From Spinacia oleracea (taxonomy: Eukaryota; Streptophyta; Magnoliopsida; Caryophyllales; Amaranthaceae), in NCBI RefSeq assembly GCF_020520425.1, contig NC_079492.1, positions 113,681,157-113,745,156 on the forward strand: DNA of 64,000 nt, in the 5' to 3' direction. The position numbers were made by a program, and so were the translations under genes. The notes beneath the pieces are model-generated. The model was not told the DNA's origin, did not search any database, and was given only the letters and a program-made list of their open reading frames with translations. Positions within the stretch are counted from its first letter, which is position 1; every line of letters starts with the position of its first letter. This document shows positions 59,207 through 64,000 of this stretch, in pieces.

Positions 59207-60546
59207 TGAAGGAAATAATGCCCTTGGTCCAAGTATGCATTCTATGTTAAGTCTAATAAATGCGGTTCAGTATTAATTAACAAGTTAATAATTCAGTGAG
59301 ATCAAGTGAGCTGAATGCCTAGCTAGAGGCCGCTTCAGTTCAAGTGGAATTAATGATATTAATCCACAGCTTACTCTTGACTGAACCCGTAGGGTCACAC
59401 AAATAGTACGTAAACGGATCAAGTATTTAATGGCATTAAATACTCCATCTATGAATATTCGGAACCGACGGATCTTGGTTTCAGTGGGAGCTAAGATCGT
59501 CACAGGCAAGAAATGAATACTCCGGAAACGATGATATTGCCGGAAACGGAAATATGGATCGTATCGGAAATATGAATATTATCCAAGTCGTAGATGTTGC
59601 CGGAAACGGAAACATGGTACGTATCGGAAAATATTATTGGAAATGGAAATATTACCAGAATCGGAAATATTGCCGGAAACGGAAATATTGTCAGAATCGG
59701 AAATATTGCCGGAATCGGAAAATAATTCCGAAAACGGAAATATTAAATATTTGTTCGAAACGGAAATTAATTCCGGAATCGGAAATATTAAATATTGTTC
59801 GTATCGGAAATAGATTCCGGAAATGGAAATTTAATCGGAAGCGTATCGTACGAATTAGCATCGGACGAGGCCTGCCGGACGAAGGCCCAGCACGAAGCCA
59901 GGCCATCGCCCAGCAAGCACGCACGCCACAGCCCAGCGCGCACAAGGCCGCGCATGCGTGGGCCGCGCTGCGTGGGCTGCTGCTCGCATGCGTGGGCAGC
60001 CCTTGTGGCTGCCGTGTGTGTGTGAGTTTGAGCTCATGCGAGATTCCTGAATCTGCAAGAGTCAGTGTATGATTAAATGTCTATTCCTATTGGATAAATT
60101 GATTAAGTAGAATTCATGTAGAATTCTAATTCCAATTAATTCGCATCCTACTAGGATTACGATTCCTTTTCCATAACTCTATAAATAAAGGCCTAGGGGT
60201 CATAATTTATACATAAGTTTTAAAGTATTCAAAAGTGAGGTTTTTGAGAGAAAAATTCAAACACCCATCTTGCCCCAAAAGTGCCGAATTTTCTGAGTAC
60301 CTTAAGGCGATTCTAGTTGGTCAATCTTAAGGCGGATCCGGACGTGCTGTGGACTATCTACGGAGGGACGACACTTGGAGTCCTAAAAGACTTGTTCTTG
60401 TTCGGTTCGGGCGCAGCTAGGGAAGGCACGCAACAAAGAGTATGCATCTAATTATGCTATATGATTATGTGTAAATAATATGTTTCCTGGGTTAATGGTT
60501 GTTTCCGCATGATCTATGTAAATATCATATGTATCATAACCTAACA
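59207..60546 (+). repeat. 3' LTR of Copia element
   Basis: 1,340 bp, same start and end as the 5' LTR and no difference found on reading through. Its promoter points into the 3' part of the FAR1/MULE pseudogene. Confidence 0.95.
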
Positions 60547-60551
60547 TAAAA
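60547..60551. other. Right target site duplication (TAAAA)
   Basis: Matches 50179-50183 and defines the exact insertion point. Confidence 0.9.
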
Positions 60552-61562
60552 AACAAACATCAGCGTAGGAGATGGTGGTCCTGGTGGTGATGGTTGTCCT
60601 GGTGGTGATGGTTCTGCTTCAATAACCCTTAAAAGAAAACGGGAATCAACTGTATATGATTGTCCTGGTTCAACTCCTGATTCACTTACTCCTGGCACAC
60701 AAGGAAGCGTTGTTAATGCGGGTGATAATTTTCTGCCTTTGCATACTCCTAGTACCCACTGCTTCCACTGGTACTGCTGCTGATATGTTTCGTGCACCCA
60801 CTGATGATGTATTACCCACTGATGTTGTATTACCATTACCCACTGCTACTGGTAAAATAATAGCATTGGATCCTAAAATTAAGAGGAAAGCACACAGGCC
60901 GCGTAGTATGAATTTCATGACTACGGCTTAAGAACATGTCACCAAAAAGAAGGGCGCAACGACCAAAAAGAAATTGGATTTTTCAGAAGCTCGGGTAATA
61001 AAATCAACATTTCAAATGATACGTCAAATGATACATTAGAAATAAACATTGGATACATGATACAACATATTTTACAGGAAAACCATGCTGAAGAACAGGT
61101 AACCAAAAAGCAGGTAACCAAAAAGAAGGGCACAACGACCAAAAAGAAATTGAATTTTTCAGAAACTCAGGTAATTTCTCAACATTTCAAATGATACTTT
61201 AGCAATAAACATTGGATACATGATACATTATATTTTACCGGAAACCCCTGCTGAAGAACAAGTCACCAGAAACAAGGACTCAAAGACCAAAAAGAAATTG
61301 GATTTTTCTGAAACTCAGGTAATTTCTCAACAACATTTCAAACAATATGTTAGCAATAAACATTTGGATACATTATATTGATCAATATATTTTACAGGAA
61401 ATCTCTATTGAGCCATTTATAATACCACCAAGAGAAGGTGTAGTAGCTAAATTACCGTTGTCGATAGGGGGAATCTGCATACCACAACATGGAAGCGGTG
61501 GTGTTCAGTATTTCACAAGCACCAGCGTAGACCTTGATCACAACCAACAAGTGTTCCATTAA
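60552..61562 (+). pseudogene. FAR1/MULE-type gene, C-terminal part after the Copia insertion
   Basis: The interrupted gene resumes: glycine-rich VGDGGPGGDGCPGGDGSASI, a Ser/Thr/Pro-rich segment (STPDSLTPGTQGS), then a basic tail (PKIKRKAHRPRSMNF, VTKKKGATTKKKLDFSE) of the kind that follows the SWIM domain in FAR1-related proteins. A tandemly triplicated exon-intron unit follows, and a last exon (REGVVAKLPLSIGGICIPQH) ends in TAA at 61562. At least one stop (60928) and frame changes occur. Splice motifs CAG/GTAATT and TTTACAG/G are still intact. Confidence 0.6.
60930..61400 (+). repeat. Tandem triplication of an exon-intron unit
   Basis: Units start at 60930, 61091 and 61254 with AAGAACA(T/G/A)GT. 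Each has a ~65 bp coding part (ACGACCAAAAAGAAATTGGA, then TTTTTCAGAA), a donor (CAG/GTAATT in units 2 and 3, CGG/GTAATA in unit 1), a ~85 bp intron with ACATTTCAAA and AAACATTGGATACATGATAC, and an acceptor TTTACAG or its decayed form TTTACCG in unit 2. Unit 2 also has a 15 bp internal duplication of AGGTAACCAAAAAGC. Confidence 0.8.
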
Positions 61563-61924
61563 TTGATCACAACGCCTTGCAGTGGGCGAACGCCAACCAA
61601 TTAAGATACTATGTGGTACGATCAGGTTGGAAGTGAAATTGTATTAGATTACTAATGTCATTCTAAGTAACATGCATCATTTTAATGTATTGATATTCAT
61701 TCATTGGCAGATCAAACTATGTGCCACATTTGATTACATTCTTATTTTAATAATAAAATAATAGAATCACAAGTTTACAATGAAATGTGTTCAAACTTAC
61801 AATTCTAAGTATTCCCCTTACTGAAAGCTAATAGAATACTTAGAATACTAAGCTAAATAAAAATAACTTACTGAAAGCTAAGCATAACTGGTTGTGTTGG
61901 GTTTAACCTCTACTATTTAACCTA

Positions 61925-62040
61925 TACAATATCTGTGCACATAGAGCAATGGCTTTGGCCTCACATCACAATGGTTACTGCATAAACATAGAGCTTTGCT
62001 TTCCCCTTTGGTCCGAGGTTCCAATCCTATTAAGCGCGCT
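61925..62040 (+). mobile_element. Possible SINE head
   Basis: TAGAGCAATGGCTTTGG (A-box-like) and GGTCCGAGGTTCCAATCCTA (B-box-like) lie about 70 bases apart, wide for a tRNA but possible for a SINE. Weak support only. Confidence 0.25.
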
Positions 62041-63593
62041 TAAAATAACACTATACTCCCCCCACCCCCATTTTGCTTTTTTGTAAGCTCTCCGAATTTA
62101 TTTTATTATGTGCAATTACATTCAAGTGTTCACTTTTGATTATTGATTAATCAATTATATTTATACCCTGTGAAAATACATCATTAAAATTATTGGAACG
62201 ATTTTCTACTATAAAGGGATAATAATAACAATACCAACATATGATCTTGTAACAATTGTAATAGAATACGAGATTATGAGGCGAACTTTCCTTCAATTTC
62301 GGAAAGGTGAATATTAGTACAGCGATAAAATAACAGAAACACAAGTTTTTTTAAAAAAAGAGAATAGATTTGGTTCCTCGTATTTCATGTTATATAAAAT
62401 GACATTACAAGAAATATCTAACCACCAAAAATCATATGAGTTTTAATAATAGAATCACAAGCTTACAATGAAATGTGTTCAGATTTATTCGGGAGAAAAA
62501 CAATCAACTTTGGAAAACAAATACTACTTGTACATGGTTTCAACACTACTTATATAATTATTATTCATTTATAAAATTAATAGACATTCTTGCTTTGTTA
62601 AATTATTGGAGATAAAACTTATATTATAATATGTTACTTGTTTCTCCACGAAATCATGCTAATTTCACATGAAATGTCAAAACAAAACAAATCCCATTAG
62701 TTTGAATAATAGAATATTAAGCTAAATAAAAATGAAATGGATTACAGTTTCTTGCGGATAGAAATAACTTACTGGCTGCTAAAAGAAACGCTTTTCTTGG
62801 GTTTAACCTCTACTAGTTAGATTATACTAAGTTATAAACAATTTATAGAGTAAATAGGCACTCTTGTTAGTCTTTTATATTGGAGATAAACCTTAAATTA
62901 TTTTCAACTATTTTTTCTCCCCTAAAGGTTATTTCCATAATATTATTAATTGGAATTATTTTCTACTATAAAGGGATAGTAATAACAATACCAACATATG
63001 ATCTTGAAACAATTGTAATAGAATACGAGATTATGAGGCGAACTTTAGGACAAATTTGAAAAGGTAAATATTAGTATAGAATAAATTAGCTCCTCGTATT
63101 TCAAGATATATTAATGGAATTAAAAATGAATGTCGAATCACCACAACAAATCACACAAGCTAAAGAACAATGAAATGGATTAAAGTTTATTCGTGAAAGA
63201 ATTATCTTACTGAAATACAGTCTTAACTTGTTTGTTTGGTTTAAAACCGTATTTGTTTAATTATATAGTTATTTATCTATTATATAGTAAATAGAAACTC
63301 TTGTTATTCTTAAATATTTTCAACCATTGTTTCTCCCCTAAAGGTTATTTCCATAACATTATTGGAATGATTTTCTACTATTAAGGGATGGTAATAACGA
63401 TACCAACATATGATCTTGAAACAATTGTAATAGAATGCGATATTATTAGGCGAACTTTGCTTCAAATTCGAAAAGGTGAATATTAGTACATGAGATAAAA
63501 TAACAGAAACACAAGTTTAAAAGAATAAGAGAATAGGTTTGGTTCCTCGCATTTCATGTTTTATCAAATGATATTACAAGAAATATCTAAAAT

Positions 63594-63716
63594 GATAAAA
63601 CTTTTATTATGTGCCAATACTTATATTATATGACGCATAAGTATTGGCTCATAATTTATGAGCCAATACTATTGAGTCATATAATACAAGTATTGGCACA
63701 TAATAAAAGTTTTATC
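63594..63716. repeat. 123 bp near-perfect palindrome
   Basis: The left arm starts GATAAAACTTTTATTATGTG and the right arm ends CACATAATAAAAGTTTTATC. Arms of about 60 bases meet at GGCTCATAATTTATGAGCC with only a few mismatches and essentially no loop, giving one long hairpin in either strand. Confidence 0.9.
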
Positions 63717-64000
63717 CGTACTTTTACTTCATTAGATATGATGATCAAAATAAAATAGGAACATGATTTAAGTTTTATTTAGGTGTGTATAATGACAAGT
63801 GTGTATAAATAAAAAAGTGTTAATACTAGTATAATTCTATACTAATAATGACAAGTGTGTATAAATATTAGTATAATTCTATACTAATATTCACCTTTTC
63901 GAATTTGTCCAAAACATTTCCTCCTTTATAGTAGAACATCATTCTAATACTATTATGGAAATAATCAAGTAAATAATTTAAGTTTTATCTCCAATAATTA

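Larger units (their letters stand above)
50184..60546 (+). mobile_element. Complete Ty1/Copia LTR retrotransposon, 10,363 bp
   Basis: Structure in order: 5' LTR (50184-51523), primer binding site, a 2.8 kb leader, one gag-pol frame (54355-58341), a polypurine tract, and 3' LTR (59207-60546). The order protease, integrase, reverse transcriptase, RNase H identifies Copia. LTRs have TG...CA ends and equal length and look identical by eye, so insertion is recent. It sits in the FAR1/MULE pseudogene in the same orientation. One in-frame TGA breaks gag-pol, so this copy would need protein from a relative. Diverged relatives are at 9836-11246 and 44391-44970. Confidence 0.93.
61563..64000. repeat. 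Mosaic of direct and inverted non-coding repeats
   Basis: A block containing ACAATACCAACATATGATCT, ACAATTGTAATAGAATACGA and GGCGAACTTT occurs at about 62225-62290, 62975-63045 and 63390-63460. Its preceding block (TAAATAAAAATGAAATGGAT / GGGTTTAACCTCTACTA) recurs near 61850, 62725 and 63170. From 63830 to the window end parts of it return in reverse complement (ACCTTTTCGAATTTGTCC, TTTATCTCCAATAATTA). No protein is recognised. This may be the interior of a large non-autonomous element or several nested MITEs. Confidence 0.6.

Noticed and set aside
1-64000. CRISPR arrays, operons, phage or organellar insertions
   Set aside because: Tandem repeats here lack unique spacers of constant length, and genes have spliceosomal introns; nothing indicates bacterial or organelle DNA.

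Overview
This window looks like nuclear DNA of a flowering plant, probably a eudicot. It is AT-rich, its genes have GT-AG introns, and most of it is layered transposable elements. MITE, SINE and FAR1/MULE types resemble those of Amaranthaceae (beet, spinach, quinoa); that family placement is my inference from recall and is unverified. There is no prokaryotic, organellar or CRISPR content.

Only two ordinary intact host genes are visible. Both are minus-strand cation/H+ exchanger (CHX, CPA2 family) genes with the same three-exon structure: 4372-7445 (801 aa) and 31473-34921 (797 aa). Exons 2 and 3 have identical lengths in the two copies, so they are tandem paralogues. The ~24 kb between them is filled by mobile DNA: an old Copia LTR with a LINE inserted in it, several MITEs, a decayed thaumatin-like gene, and a 9.7 kb CACTA transposon (18744-28435). 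The CACTA has matching termini and an ATC target duplication, lacks a recognisable transposase, and carries exon-like pieces that look taken from host genes (a WD40 exon resembling UTP4, and a piece tentatively resembling importin-9). A Mutator-type foldback element with a 9 bp target duplication sits inside it.

The right third is also nested. At 37.6-40.1 kb there is a solo LTR. At 40.4-44.4 kb an old minus-strand LINE is split by a younger plus-strand LINE (13 bp target duplication), followed by a Copia LTR fragment and a ~156 bp tandem array (45.26-46.43 kb) whose relatives also occur, inverted, inside the CACTA. From 47.7 kb a FAR1/MULE-type transposase pseudogene runs on the plus strand until it is interrupted by a complete 10,363 bp Ty1/Copia retrotransposon (50184-60546). 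That element has two 1,340 bp LTRs that I cannot tell apart by eye, a TAAAA target duplication, and a gag-pol frame broken by one in-frame TGA. The transposase gene resumes at 60552 and includes a tandemly triplicated exon-intron unit. The last 2.4 kb is a mosaic of direct and inverted repeats with a 123 bp palindrome.

All exon boundaries come from reading splice motifs by eye, and family names come from motif recall. No alignment or database search was run.
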